From contig CAXMSE010000063.1 in NCBI GenBank assembly GCA_964196195.1, positions 1-57,515 of the forward strand: a stretch of DNA of 57,515 bases. Direction: 5' to 3'. How positions within the stretch are numbered: the stretch's first letter is position 1; the number at the start of each line of letters is the position of its first letter. The notes beneath the pieces were generated by a model that was given only the letters and a program-made list of their open reading frames with translations, was not told where the DNA came from and did not search any database. The position numbers and the translations under genes were made by a program. This stretch comes from OFTM10 sp964196195. Its GTDB lineage: Bacteria; Actinomycetota; Acidimicrobiia; Acidimicrobiales; Aldehydirespiratoraceae. Below, piece by piece: positions 47,520 through 57,174 of the stretch.

Positions 47520-49949
47520 GTGGCTACCAAAGCGCGCTCGAAGACGACATCTGCGAAGAAGTCTCCCGCCAAGGGGAGAGCAAGGCAGACCAAGAAGGGC
47601 CCCGCCGCGTCTCGCAAGGCGGTCGGTTCGGTGCTGGCCGGTCACCAGGCCGATCTGTGGGGCGTCGGAGCGATCCTCGCCGGCCTCTTGTCGGTGGTTG
47701 CGGTCTGGCTCGGTTCCGGAGGCTTCGTCGGCGAAGTGATCGACGACGGTCTCGCCCTCGGCGTCGGCCTTCTTCGAGCGGTGGTGCCTGTCGCCTTGAT
47801 CGTTCTCGGCATCTTGTTGATCCGTGGCGGCGAGTCCGACGACGACGATCTCGAACGACTCGCCCGCGCCGCGGTTGGTGGACTCCTAGTTCTGGTGGCA
47901 CTCACCGGCCTGCTCCACGTTGCGCGGGACAGGCCGGGAATCGACAGTCCCATCTCCGAGATCGGTGCCGCCGGCGGCGTGCTGGGCATGGCCATCGGAG
48001 GCCCGTTGCACGCGGTGGCTGCGGTCGCCGGCAGTGTTCTCGTCCTGCTCGCACTCGGCGTTGTGGGAGTGATCGTGCTCACGGGCTCGTCCGCGCGCAA
48101 TATCGTTACCCTGCTCGGCCGCGTCCTCCAGCCGATCCCAGTCCTGTTCACCCGCGCCATCCGGTCGCTTTTCTCAGACCCCACCGGGGCCGACGAAGCG
48201 GCGATCGATCTCCGCGGTCCGAGAGGGCCATTCGACCAGGATGCAAGCGACGGCGACCCCCACGATGACCACGACGAAGCCGCGGAGCCGCCCCCCGCGC
48301 CGAAGGCCAAGCGCACACCGCGGGCCAAGAAGGCCGACGCCGCGCCCGTCGCGGAAGCCGAACAACAGGCCCTCACCCTGGCCGAGGGCGACAGCTTGTG
48401 GAAGCTCCCTCCGTCCAACTTGCTCGCCCGATCCCGAGCCCAACAGATCGACCGGGTCGACGTCGCCGCTCGAGGCAAGGTGCTGCAAGCCACTCTCGAC
48501 CAGTTCGGTGTCGCCACCACCGCCCTCGAACCGATCGTGGGGCCCACCGTCACCCGCTATGTGCTCGAGCTCGGCGAGGGGGTCAAGGTGTCGAAGCTCG
48601 AGAGCTTGCGCAAGGACATCGCCTACGCCATGGCCTCGCCCGACGTTCGGATCCTCGCCCCCATCCCGGGGCGACGCGCGATCGGCGTGGAGGTTCCCAA
48701 CAGCGACCGCCAGGTAATAGCTCTCGGCGACATCCTGGCTTCGAAGGAGGCCCGTCGAGCGAGCCATCCCTTGGAGGTGGCCATAGGTCGCGACATCAAC
48801 GGTCGCAACATGATGATCAACCTCGCAACCATGCCCCACGTGCTCATCGCGGGCGCCACCGGCGCGGGCAAGTCGTCGTGTCTCAACTCGATCATCACCT
48901 CGATCCTCATGCGGTCGACACCTGAGCAGGTGCGGATGATCCTCGTCGATCCGAAGCGCGTGGAGATGGGCCAATACGACAAGGCCCCCCACCTTCTCAC
49001 TGCGCCGGTCACCGATCCCCGCCAGGCCGCCAATGCCCTCGCCTGGGCAGTGCGGGAGATGGAGAGGCGCTACGACCTGCTCCACAAGGTGGGCTTCCGC
49101 GACATCACCGGCTACAACAACGCTGTCGATGCGGGCACGCTCGAACCCGGCCTCGGGGAGGTCGGCGAATCGGGCGAGCCGCTGAAATACCGGCGCCTGC
49201 CATTCATGTTGATAGTGGTCGACGAGCTCGCCGATCTCATGATGGTGGCGGCCCGCGACGTAGAGGATTCCATCGCTCGGATCGCCCAGATGGCCCGGGC
49301 CGTCGGCATCCATCTCGTGATCGCCACCCAGCGGCCGTCGGTCAATGTCATCACCGGCGTGATCAAGGCCAACATCCCGGCCCGACTCGCTTTCGCCGTT
49401 TCCAGCCTCACCGATTCGCGCGTGATCCTGGATCAGCCCGGCGCCGAGCGCCTCGTCGGCAGGGGTGATCTTCTCATCCTCGGCCCCGCCTCCTCCACGC
49501 CTCACCGGGTTCAGGGATGCTGGGTGGAGGAGACCGAGGTGCGAGCCATCGTGCAGTATTGGAAGGACCAGGCTCCGGAGTTCACCGCCAACGACGCGGT
49601 CGCGACGGAGGCCGCTCCCGAAGGTCCTGCCACCACTTCGAGCGCACCTGTTCCCGCCCCGGGCGGGATCACCAGCACGCCGCCGAGCCTTGGTTCGATA
49701 ACCGATGCGCCACCCTCGCCCGCCGACGGCGGCGACGAACTCTTCGTCCAGGCAATGGAGCTGGTAGTCCAGACCCAGCTCGGATCGACCTCGATGCTGC
49801 AACGCAAGCTGAGAGTTGGCTTCGCCCGCGCTGGTCGGATCATGGACCTGCTCGAAGAGGTCGGCGTGGTTGGTCCGTCGACGGGCTCGAAAGCCCGTGA
49901 CGTTTTGATCACCCCCGAGGAGCTGGCCTCTCGCACCGGCGAGGCCTGA
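47520..49949 (+). CDS. ftsK: DNA translocase FtsK/SpoIIIE
   Basis: A membrane-anchored motor that pumps DNA during chromosome segregation at the septum. About four hydrophobic helices span residues 45-220, after a Lys/Arg-rich N-terminus. A charged linker (about 230-310) precedes the RecA-like motor with Walker A IAGATGAGKSS near residue 445 and Walker B MLIVVDELADLM near 565. The C-terminal gamma winged helix (about 740-805, DELFVQAMELVVQTQLGS...) recognises KOPS-type sequences. The length of 809 residues is normal for actinobacteria. GTG 47520 begins the Lys-rich MATKARSK start; an earlier GTG at 47466 lacks support. Confidence 0.95.
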   Translation: MATKARSKTTSAKKSPAKGRARQTKKGPAASRKAVGSVLAGHQADLWGVGAILAGLLSVVAVWLGSGGFVGEVIDDGLALGVGLLRAVVPVALIVLGILLIRGGESDDDDLERLARAAVGGLLVLVALTGLLHVARDRPGIDSPISEIGAAGGVLGMAIGGPLHAVAAVAGSVLVLLALGVVGVIVLTGSSARNIVTLLGRVLQPIPVLFTRAIRSLFSDPTGADEAAIDLRGPRGPFDQDASDGDPHDDHDEAAEPPPAPKAKRTPRAKKADAAPVAEAEQQALTLAEGDSLWKLPPSNLLARSRAQQIDRVDVAARGKVLQATLDQFGVATTALEPIVGPTVTRYVLELGEGVKVSKLESLRKDIAYAMASPDVRILAPIPGRRAIGVEVPNSDRQVIALGDILASKEARRASHPLEVAIGRDINGRNMMINLATMPHVLIAGATGAGKSSCLNSIITSILMRSTPEQVRMILVDPKRVEMGQYDKAPHLLTAPVTDPRQAANALAWAVREMERRYDLLHKVGFRDITGYNNAVDAGTLEPGLGEVGESGEPLKYRRLPFMLIVVDELADLMMVAARDVEDSIARIAQMARAVGIHLVIATQRPSVNVITGVIKANIPARLAFAVSSLTDSRVILDQPGAERLVGRGDLLILGPASSTPHRVQGCWVEETEVRAIVQYWKDQAPEFTANDAVATEAAPEGPATTSSAPVPAPGGITSTPPSLGSITDAPPSPADGGDELFVQAMELVVQTQLGSTSMLQRKLRVGFARAGRIMDLLEEVGVVGPSTGSKARDVLITPEELASRTGEA

Positions 49950-49971
49950 GCGCCGATAGGTTCCCTGCCAC

Positions 49972-50946
49972 ATGGCACTCGGTCTGATTCTCGCGCTCGG
50001 TGGCCTGGGCGTTCTCACCGTCGGCGCCGACCACTTCGTGAAGGGGGCAGCGCGGCTGGCGGTGCTCTACCGCGTCCGTCCAGTGGTGGTGGGTGCGGTG
50101 CTGATCGGCTTCGGCACCAGCGCTCCGGAGATGGTGGTTTCCGGGATCGCCGCGGCGAGGGGCGACCTCGACATCGGTGTAGGCAATATCGTCGGCTCCA
50201 ACGTCGCCAACGTCTCGCTGGTTCTCGCGGCGGCTACTGCCGTCGCTGTCATTCCCGTTGATTCGCGCACCCTCAAACGAATTGCGCCGCTGTCGGTGGG
50301 GTCGGTGGTAATTTTCGCTCTGATCCTCCAACGCAGGATCGAACGTTGGGAGGGCGCACTTCTCGCGGCTCTCATCCTCGTGGTGTTGATTTTCGCGCTC
50401 CGAGCGGCGCGCCCCGACGACCCGTTGGGTGAAGACGTCGAGGGAATGATCGGCGACGACCCCCTGCATCGGGGACTCGAGATGGCGAGGACCGGAGCCG
50501 GTCTTTCGCTGGTGGTGGTTTCAGCCTGGTTCATCGTTGAAGGGGCGGGCCGGGTCGCCGATGCCCTCGATCTGTCGGGTGGGTTCGTCGGCTTCACCCT
50601 TGTTGCCCTGGGCACATCAGCGCCTGAGTTGGTCACCAGCGTTCAGGCGGCGCGCCAGGGAGAAACCGATCTCCTGATCGGAAATCTGCTCGGCTCGAAT
50701 GTGTTCAACAGTCTCGCGGTCGGCGGCATCATGGGTCTCGTTGGCCCCGGGCCCGTGCTCGACACCCGACTGGCAACCACCGGATCGGTGCTGATGGTCG
50801 GAATCGTGGCGATCAGTTGGTTGTTCATGGTGGTGGGCGGCGAGGTCGATCGTCGCAAGGGATTCGCCCTGTTCTTCTTGTGGGTCTTCTCGGTTGTTGT
50901 CCTTGCAGGGAGCGATGTGGCCGACTCCGCCCTCTCGTTCGGTTGA
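49972..50946 (+). CDS. CaCA-family cation antiporter (YrbG-like)
   Basis: An integral membrane sodium(or proton)/calcium exchanger of 324 residues. The two alpha-repeats are clear: GFGTSAPEMVVS with GNIVGSNVANV in the first half, and ALGTSAPELVTS with GNLLGSNVFNS in the second, each carrying the ion-binding Glu. About ten helices are seen. The middle loop is short and contains DDPLGEDVEGMIGDD. Calcium export is the family role; the ion for this protein is not proven. It follows ftsK by 22 bp. Confidence 0.88.
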   Translation: MALGLILALGGLGVLTVGADHFVKGAARLAVLYRVRPVVVGAVLIGFGTSAPEMVVSGIAAARGDLDIGVGNIVGSNVANVSLVLAAATAVAVIPVDSRTLKRIAPLSVGSVVIFALILQRRIERWEGALLAALILVVLIFALRAARPDDPLGEDVEGMIGDDPLHRGLEMARTGAGLSLVVVSAWFIVEGAGRVADALDLSGGFVGFTLVALGTSAPELVTSVQAARQGETDLLIGNLLGSNVFNSLAVGGIMGLVGPGPVLDTRLATTGSVLMVGIVAISWLFMVVGGEVDRRKGFALFFLWVFSVVVLAGSDVADSALSFG

Positions 50947-51146
50947 TCGGCTAGCGAGCTGGAGGATTGTTACGCCCAACGAACCGGCCCACTCGTTGGC
51001 AATGCGTCTGCGGCGAGGCGAGACATCATGTGTCGACGTGGTTACGGCCGCGGGTCCACGGCTCTCGACAACTGAAGCAGCGCCAAGTGAGATAGCGCCG
51101 CGTGCCGAGACCCAGTTCGTGGTGTTCCCCGAGTCGAGTGGATCGT

Positions 51147-51152
51147 TAGGCT
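51147..51152 (+). promoter_or_regulatory. rimO: candidate -10 (TAGGCT) of rimO
   Basis: TAGGCT ends 6 nt before ATG 51159 after a 212-bp spacer that holds nothing else I recognise. It fits TANNNT with leaderless spacing. Confidence 0.4.
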
Positions 51153-51158
51153 GGGCCG

Positions 51159-52463
51159 ATGCCGGATCAGCCCACCACCTATTTCCTGGAGACGCTCGGC
51201 TGTCCGAAGAATCAGGTCGACAGCGACAAGCTCGAAGGCACCCTCGCGGCCGACGGGCTCACATCCACCGCTCGAGCCGAGGACGCGGATGTGGTGGTCG
51301 TCAATACGTGTGCGTTCATCGATGAGGCGCGGCAGGAATCGATCGAGACGATCCTCGACCTGTCGGCTCGGCGCCGTGATGGGGCCAAGCTCGTGGTTAC
51401 GGGCTGTCTGGCAGAGCGTCATGGAGCAGAGCTCGCGGCCGAGCTTCCCGAGATCGACCAGATAGCAGGGTTCGGAACCGCGATCGCTCGTTCGCACGGA
51501 GCGGTACCCGTCACCCTCGGCGCCACCCGCCGTGCCCCCGACTTCGACCTGCTCAATCTTCCCCGGCCCGCGTCGGCCAGGCCCTGGGCCTACGTGAAGA
51601 TTGCAGAAGGCTGCGACCGTGCTTGTGGCTTCTGTGCGATACCTAGCTTTCGGGGGCCCCAGAGGAGCCGAACCATCGATCAGATCCTCGCTGAGGTCGA
51701 CCAGCTCGGGGCCAAGGAAATCGTCCTTGTCGCCCAGGATCTGGCCGCCTACGGACGCGATCAGGGGGTGGGGGAGCGGGCCATTGTGCCTCTGGTGAGA
51801 AGTGTGGCCGAGCGGGTCGAGAGGACTCGCCTGCTCTACCTCTACCCGTCCGACCTCACCGATGAGCTCATCGACACGATCTGCGCCACAGGCGTTGCCT
51901 ACTTCGACCTGTCACTTCAACACGTCTCGCCTCCACTCCTGCGGAGGATGCGGCGGTGGGGAAACGGCGACAAGTTCGCCAAGCGCATAGCCGCCATCCG
52001 TGATCGCGAACCCGATGCTGCGTTTCGATCGAACTTCATCGTCGGCTATCCCGGCGAGACGGAGGCCGATCACGACCAACTGCTTGATTTCGTCGAGCAG
52101 GCCCAGCTCGACTGGTGTGGCTTTTTCGCCTATTCGGAAGAGGACGGCACCTACGCGACCACCCTCGACGGAGCAGTGTCTCCTTCTCTGCGCGACGACC
52201 GGCTCGCCGAGCTGCGTGAGATTCAGGACACGATCACCGCGACTCGACGTGACGAATTGATCGGTCGCGTGGTCGAAGTACTCGTGGACGAACAAGGCAC
52301 AGGAAGAACCCACCGCGAAGCGCCCGAAATCGACGGGATCGTCTCGGTGCCCCATGATCTGGAGGTGGGAGGCATTCACTCCCTGAAGGTCACCGGCTCG
52401 ATGGGCCCCGACCTGCTTGCTGCGCCCATGATTGCAGCCACTCCCCATGAGGTATCAACATGA
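51159..52463 (+). CDS. rimO: ribosomal protein S12 methylthiotransferase
   Basis: Adds a methylthio group to Asp89 of ribosomal protein S12 with two iron-sulfur clusters. The N-terminal UPF0004 domain carries Cys15 (LGCPKN), Cys51 and Cys83, and the radical-SAM core has CDRACGFC (Cys152, 156, 159). The IVGYPGETEADH and the C-terminal TRAM domain (about 370-430) follow. The GCPKN start and ETLG match RimO and separate it from MiaB. The length of 434 residues is right. The stop overlaps the pgsA start as ATGA. Confidence 0.93.
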   Translation: MPDQPTTYFLETLGCPKNQVDSDKLEGTLAADGLTSTARAEDADVVVVNTCAFIDEARQESIETILDLSARRRDGAKLVVTGCLAERHGAELAAELPEIDQIAGFGTAIARSHGAVPVTLGATRRAPDFDLLNLPRPASARPWAYVKIAEGCDRACGFCAIPSFRGPQRSRTIDQILAEVDQLGAKEIVLVAQDLAAYGRDQGVGERAIVPLVRSVAERVERTRLLYLYPSDLTDELIDTICATGVAYFDLSLQHVSPPLLRRMRRWGNGDKFAKRIAAIRDREPDAAFRSNFIVGYPGETEADHDQLLDFVEQAQLDWCGFFAYSEEDGTYATTLDGAVSPSLRDDRLAELREIQDTITATRRDELIGRVVEVLVDEQGTGRTHREAPEIDGIVSVPHDLEVGGIHSLKVTGSMGPDLLAAPMIAATPHEVST

Positions 52464-53038
52464 GCGAGCTGGCCGCACCCCGCCAGGCCGGGCTCACCCA
52501 TCCCGCCAACCTTCTCACGATCACCCGCCTCGTGTTCGCCCCCCTTCTCTTCTGGTTCGTGCTCGATGCCGAGGCCGACCGGGGAGCGAGTTGGGCGGCG
52601 TTCGGGTTGGGTATCGCGTTGGCCAGTACCGACTTCTTCGATGGCAAGGTTGCCCGCCGCGCCAACGTTGTGAGTCGCTCCGGAGCATTCCTCGATCCTC
52701 TGGCCGACAAGGTCGTGATCCTCGGATCGGCCTTCTGCCTCGTTTACGTCGAGCGCTACTGGTGGGTGCCGGTCACCATCATCGGGGTTCGCGAGCTCGC
52801 TATCACGGCATGGCGGGCGCGCTCGGCGCGCGACGGCCTCGCCTTGCCCGCACGGCGTTCGGCGAAATACAAGACCGCGGTGCAGGGCATCGCTCTGGCC
52901 ATGGCGGTGATGCCCACCCTGAGCGACGAAGACACCCTCATCGCTGTGATGTTGTGGATTGCTGTGGTTTGGACGATCTTCAGTGGGGTGCAATACCTGC
53001 TCGACGGGCAGAATGCCCTGAGCCGCACCGGGGACTAG
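52460..53038 (+). CDS. pgsA: CDP-diacylglycerol-glycerol-3-phosphate 3-phosphatidyltransferase
   Basis: Makes phosphatidylglycerol phosphate, the precursor of phosphatidylglycerol and cardiolipin. The CDP-alcohol phosphotransferase motif D61-G62-xx-A65-R66-x8-G75-xxx-D79-xxx-D83 is complete. About five hydrophobic helices are present and the length is 192 residues. The PANLLTITRL start is typical. In actinobacteria, the same family also includes PI and other synthases, so the exact alcohol is less certain than the class. The rimO-pgsA-cinA order is a common arrangement that supports pgsA. It is coupled to rimO by ATGA. Confidence 0.88.
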   Translation: MSELAAPRQAGLTHPANLLTITRLVFAPLLFWFVLDAEADRGASWAAFGLGIALASTDFFDGKVARRANVVSRSGAFLDPLADKVVILGSAFCLVYVERYWWVPVTIIGVRELAITAWRARSARDGLALPARRSAKYKTAVQGIALAMAVMPTLSDEDTLIAVMLWIAVVWTIFSGVQYLLDGQNALSRTGD

Positions 53039-53074
53039 ACCGGCGGGTACCGATTATCCTGTTGGGGGCAGCAG

Positions 53075-54325
53075 ATGAAGTGTGAAGTCGTCGCGGTGGG
53101 AACAGAGCTGCTGCTCGGCCAGATTGTCGATACGAATTCGTCGTGGATCGGTGAGCAGCTCGCCACGGTGGGGATCGATTCTCATTACCAGACCAAGGTG
53201 GGCGACAACCACGACCGGATGGTGGCCGTGTTCGAGCAGGCCTTGGCCCGTAGCGACGCGGTCATCGTCTGCGGTGGGCTCGGCCCCACCCAGGACGACA
53301 TCACCCGTGAGGCGATCGCCGATGTCATGGGTGTCGAGCTGGTGCGAGACGAGGAGATCGTCGAGCGCATCCGGGTGATGTTCAGCGGGCGGGACAGGGA
53401 GATGCCCGACAACAATCGACGCCAGGCCGACGTGCCGGATGGGGCGATGGTCAACCCCGCCATGCCCGGCACCGCTCCGGGCCTCATCTGCCCGCTCACC
53501 GGCGATCACGATGGAAAGATCATCTACGCCGTTCCCGGGGTTCCCTGGGAAATGAAGCAGATGGTGACCATCGGGATCCTCCCAGATCTTCAGCAGAGGG
53601 CGGGTATTACTTCGGTGATCCGCAGCCGCACACTGAGAACGTGGGGCCAGTCGGAATCGGGGCTGGCCGAACAACTCGACGACGAGATTTGTCGACTGGA
53701 CGAGACAGGTGAGGCAACGATCGCCTTCCTGGCGAGCGGTTGGGAAGGGCTGAAGGTTCGCATCACCGCGAAGGCCGAGACCGGGGGAGAGGTCGATGGA
53801 GCCCTCGACGCGGAGGAGAAGCGCGTCCGAGAGATCATCGGCGACATCGTGTTCGGAGTCGATGACGACACCATGGAATCGGTCGTGCTCGATCTTCTTC
53901 GGGAACGGGGCCTCACGCTCGGACTCGCCGAGTCGCTCACCGGAGGACTGATCGCCAGTCGGATCACCTCGATTCCAGGCAGCAGCGATGTGTTCCGGGG
54001 CGCGGTGGTGCCATACGACCGCCAGCTCAAGATCGACGTGCTGGGAGCACCCGACGTCCCGGCAGTGAGCGAGGAGATGGTCGCGGCGATGGCCACCGGT
54101 GCTTGCGCCACGCTCGGTACCGATGTGGCGATCGCGGTCACCGGTGTTGCCGGTCCTGCTCCCCTCGAAGACCAGGAACCCGGGAACGTGTGGGTTGCGA
54201 TCAGCCTCGATGGGCAGACGACCACGAACCACCTCGTACTGCCCTTCGATCGCGACCGTGTCCGCCAGTTCACCTGCATCATGTCGCTCAACCTGCTGCG
54301 GCGTCGCCTGCTGGGGACCGACTGA
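53075..54325 (+). CDS. cinA: CinA family protein (NMN amidase / MoCF-like)
   Basis: A two-domain protein of 416 residues. The N-terminal MoaB/MogA-like domain has EVVAVGTELLLGQIVDTN and GGLGPTQDD. The C-terminal CinA/PncC domain (about 270-415) shows LAESLTGGLIASRIT and AVTGVAGPAP, the NMN deamidase site. In some bacteria the C-terminal domain hydrolyses NMN to recycle NAD, and the N-terminal one hydrolyses ADP-ribose. A ribosome site-like GGGGG and a TATCCT hexamer precede the ATG. It follows pgsA, which fits the pgsA-cinA(-recA) clusters. recA is not in view. Confidence 0.9.
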   Translation: MKCEVVAVGTELLLGQIVDTNSSWIGEQLATVGIDSHYQTKVGDNHDRMVAVFEQALARSDAVIVCGGLGPTQDDITREAIADVMGVELVRDEEIVERIRVMFSGRDREMPDNNRRQADVPDGAMVNPAMPGTAPGLICPLTGDHDGKIIYAVPGVPWEMKQMVTIGILPDLQQRAGITSVIRSRTLRTWGQSESGLAEQLDDEICRLDETGEATIAFLASGWEGLKVRITAKAETGGEVDGALDAEEKRVREIIGDIVFGVDDDTMESVVLDLLRERGLTLGLAESLTGGLIASRITSIPGSSDVFRGAVVPYDRQLKIDVLGAPDVPAVSEEMVAAMATGACATLGTDVAIAVTGVAGPAPLEDQEPGNVWVAISLDGQTTTNHLVLPFDRDRVRQFTCIMSLNLLRRRLLGTD

Positions 54326-54841
54326 GTGGGCGCCGATCCCGGCGACGAGTTGGTGGAGGTGGTCGGCGACGACGGGCACCTCCCTCGGGTAGTGACCCGG
54401 CGACAGATGAGGACCGAGAATCTTCGTCATCGCAATATCGCCGTCGTTGTCCGACGATCGTCGGGAGCTGTGGTGGCCCACCAGCGGTCCGACTGGAAGG
54501 ACATCCACCCGTCGTTGTGGGATGTTGCGTTCGGAGGGGTGCCCAACGTCGACGAATCCGACGAAGACGCGGCGGTCAGGGAGCTGGCCGAGGAGGCTGG
54601 TCTCGTTGTGAAGATCGCCGACCTGGTCGATCTCGGACGGGGTAGTCACGACGACCAGCACACGCGGTGGACCGGTCGGTTCTTCATGGTGGAGACGGAT
54701 GCCGAGTTGACTCCTGCCGATGGTGAGGTTGCCCAGATGGTGGATGTGATGCCGGCCGACCTTCCTAGCTGGGCCCTCGACCACCCTGTGTGTCCCGATG
54801 GGTTGGTGCTGCTCCGGCTGGTATCGGAGCTTGCGGCCTGA
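54326..54841 (+). CDS. Nudix hydrolase (YfcD/Idi-like)
   Basis: A 171-residue Nudix protein. The box is complete: Gly71-x5-Glu77-x7-Arg85-Glu86-Leu87-x-Glu89-Glu90-x-Gly92-Leu93. The surrounding pattern (RHRNIAVVVRRSSGAVVAHQRSDWKD and HPSLWDVAFGG) is like the YfcD/isopentenyl-diphosphate-isomerase subgroup, which acts on diphosphates. Substrate is unknown. It starts with GTG directly after the cinA stop (no gap), so it is likely co-transcribed. Confidence 0.82.
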   Translation: MGADPGDELVEVVGDDGHLPRVVTRRQMRTENLRHRNIAVVVRRSSGAVVAHQRSDWKDIHPSLWDVAFGGVPNVDESDEDAAVRELAEEAGLVVKIADLVDLGRGSHDDQHTRWTGRFFMVETDAELTPADGEVAQMVDVMPADLPSWALDHPVCPDGLVLLRLVSELAA

Positions 54842-54852
54842 GACACTGCGCC

Positions 54853-55920
54853 ATGCGAACCGAACTCGACCCCGAACTGCTGAGCGACGCGATCCAGCAC
54901 CTCTACAAGATCCGTGAAGGGGAGCTGATAAGTGCCGCGGTACACGTCGGCGGCCGCACGGGCCTCCTCGATGCCCTTGTCGAGCACGGCCCGGTCACCT
55001 CAGAAGAGTTGGCCGCTCACAGCGGCCTCCATGAGAGGTGGGTTCGCGAGTGGCTTCATACGATCGCATCCGCCGAATTGGCTTTTCACGACGACGGTAA
55101 GTTTGCCCTCACCCCTGAGATCGCGCTGATCCTCGGTGAGGAGGATCATCCCGCGTCGATGGTCGGCGTCTTCGGCCCGCCCATCACCCACGAGGAGATC
55201 GAGCACACCGTCGAGGCCTTCCGCACTGGTCTGGGCATGACCTGGGACCAGCACGGTGAGCACACATGTCACTTCCAGGCCGCCATGGGAGCGGCTGGGC
55301 AGAAGGCTTTCCTCGTGCCCGTGATTCTCTCGTCGATCGAAGGCATGGCCGACCGATTGGATGCCGGTTCGATGGTCGTCGATATCGGCTGCGGGGCGGG
55401 CGTGGCGGCCGCGGCCATCGCCGAAGCGTGCCCGGCATCGACGGTCATCGGTATCGATCCCTCCGCTCACGCGATCGCGTCTGCTACCCAGAGTGCCCGC
55501 GCGGCCGGTCTTCGCAATCTCGAGTTCCGCGAAGGCAGCTTCGATGACCTCGACGATCTCCGCGGTGTCGACCTCCTCCTCACCCTCGATGTGATCCACG
55601 ACCTCCCCCACCCCGGCGCAGCGGTGAGGTCGGCCCGCTCGTGTCTGGCCGACGATGGTGTGTGGATGGTGGCCGACATTCGCGCCATGGATGGCCTCGA
55701 GGCGAACCGTGAGTATCCCCTTGTGTCGCTCCTTTACGGGATGTCGCTCTTCTATTGCATGTCTTCGGCGATGTCGGAGCCTGGCGGTGCGGGGCTGGGC
55801 ACACTCGGACTCACCGTCGACATCTTCAAGGAATTGGCGATTGCCGGCGGGTTCTCGTCGATCGACACACGCGAGTTCAAGGTGGATCCTCTGAATCGCT
55901 ACTTCGAGGTGCGCGCCTGA
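54853..55920 (+). CDS. SAM-dependent methyltransferase with winged-helix N-terminus
   Basis: A 355-residue class I methyltransferase. Residues ~10-85 form a dimerisation winged helix (GELISAAVHVGGRTGLLDALVEHGPVTSEELAAHSGLHERWVREWL), found in O-methyltransferases and actinobacterial relatives. The SAM-binding motif VVDIGCGAGVAA is near residue 178, followed by GIDPSAHAI and a DVIHDLPHP post-motif. The C-terminus closes with SSIDTREFKVDP. The acceptor is unknown; small-molecule O- or N-methylation is usual in this class. It starts 11 bp after the Nudix gene. Its 3' end is 36 bp from the convergent HNH gene. Confidence 0.82.
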   Translation: MRTELDPELLSDAIQHLYKIREGELISAAVHVGGRTGLLDALVEHGPVTSEELAAHSGLHERWVREWLHTIASAELAFHDDGKFALTPEIALILGEEDHPASMVGVFGPPITHEEIEHTVEAFRTGLGMTWDQHGEHTCHFQAAMGAAGQKAFLVPVILSSIEGMADRLDAGSMVVDIGCGAGVAAAAIAEACPASTVIGIDPSAHAIASATQSARAAGLRNLEFREGSFDDLDDLRGVDLLLTLDVIHDLPHPGAAVRSARSCLADDGVWMVADIRAMDGLEANREYPLVSLLYGMSLFYCMSSAMSEPGGAGLGTLGLTVDIFKELAIAGGFSSIDTREFKVDPLNRYFEVRA

Positions 55921-55956
55921 GAGCCAACGCGCGTTCGGGTGGTTTTGCCTCACTAC

Positions 55957-57168
55957 TCAAGCGGCATTGCTCCGAGGCGGCGGGCGGCCGCTTCGGTGGT
56001 TGGATCCGCGGGGTCTGAGTTGCCACTCGCCATCTGACCTGGAGAGTTGGTGTCCATGATCGTGGATGAGGTGGTGGTCGGTGTTGCAGACCAGCGCCAT
56101 GTTGTCGATGTCGGTGGGCCCGGCGGTGGGAGGGGCCCAGGGGTCGAGATGATGGGCCTGGCAGTGGCTCGGCTCGGCGGCGCAGATCACGCACCCGCCG
56201 TCGCGGTGGATGAGGGCGTTCCACTGGGCATCTGTTGCGGTGCGGATGCTGCGGCCTTGCCACAGCACTGAGCCATCGGCCGCGAACACCGCTCCGACGA
56301 AAGCGGCTTCACACGCGATGCGTTCGAGCACCTCCTGAGGCAGCGGAGTGCCGTCGATGAGTTCGGCCAGCCCGTTCGGGTGGTCGGTGCGGCAGCGGCT
56401 GGCGTCGAGCCGAATGTGAACCTGGAATCTGGGGTGGGGTCGTCTGTTGCCGGAGTTTTCGCCCGAGTCGGAGACACGGGAGCTGGTGAGGAGTGCAGCG
56501 ATAGCGTCGGCACCTCGCTGATCGGGGGTGCGGACTTCGTCGGGAGTGCCGTCGCGGCCTCCATCGGCGCGCCATAGCCGATCGATCTCGGCCTGAAAGG
56601 CCTTCCTGACCGATGAACCAGTGGTCGGGTCGAAGCGGGCAAATAGGCACGTCATGCCGTCGGCATCGCTCCACGTGCGTGCCTCGCGCGTCTCCCTCTG
56701 TCGGAGATGTCGCTCTCTTCGTGCATGGTCGCGCTCTTTCGCGTTGGCCCACTCCTGTGATTGTTTGGCGAACATGTCGGCCGGTAGCGCCTTCGCCTTC
56801 GCCGCGAGAGCGCTGTCGGCCTCAGCCGGGGACGTGCGTGCCGCGGCCGCGGCGGCCGCGTCGGCGTGTTCTTCGTTGATCTCGCCCCGGGCCAATGCGG
56901 CGCGGGTCTCGGGCATCTTCCCCAGCTGTTCGGCAGTCTGCGCCGCCTTCTTGGCAGCCTTCTTGGAACGCCGGGCTCGAGATCGCGTGACCCCGGCGCC
57001 ATCGATTCCCCCGTCGCTGAGGTTGTCGATGGCGGCGGTGAGGGCCAGCCGCCTCTCCACCGCATGAGCTTCCACCTTCGCCAAGGCCGCGATACCAGCT
57101 TCGAGCTCGGCTCGCGGCTTTCCCCGCGCCGTTACCGCCTCTAGAGCTCGATGGACCGCCGTGAACAT
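55957..57168 (-). CDS. DUF222/HNH endonuclease-domain protein (13E12-like)
   Basis: A 403-residue protein with an N-terminal DUF222 region (about residues 10-270, helical, Ala/Arg/Glu-rich) and a C-terminal HNH nuclease (about 315-370) with CVICAAEPSHCQAHHLDPW and TDIDNMALVCNTDHHLIHDHG. The Cys pairs and His form a zinc-stabilised HNH site. Members of the M. tuberculosis 13E12 repeat family share this layout and several are LexA-controlled. Here a perfect LexA-type box lies in the promoter (separate entries). The gene is leaderless by spacing (-10 at 6 nt from ATG). Substrate DNA is unknown; a role in SOS response or mobile DNA is plausible. Confidence 0.85.
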   Translation of the reverse strand: MFTAVHRALEAVTARGKPRAELEAGIAALAKVEAHAVERRLALTAAIDNLSDGGIDGAGVTRSRARRSKKAAKKAAQTAEQLGKMPETRAALARGEINEEHADAAAAAAARTSPAEADSALAAKAKALPADMFAKQSQEWANAKERDHARRERHLRQRETREARTWSDADGMTCLFARFDPTTGSSVRKAFQAEIDRLWRADGGRDGTPDEVRTPDQRGADAIAALLTSSRVSDSGENSGNRRPHPRFQVHIRLDASRCRTDHPNGLAELIDGTPLPQEVLERIACEAAFVGAVFAADGSVLWQGRSIRTATDAQWNALIHRDGGCVICAAEPSHCQAHHLDPWAPPTAGPTDIDNMALVCNTDHHLIHDHGHQLSRSDGEWQLRPRGSNHRSGRPPPRSNAA

Positions 57169-57174
57169 GTAACC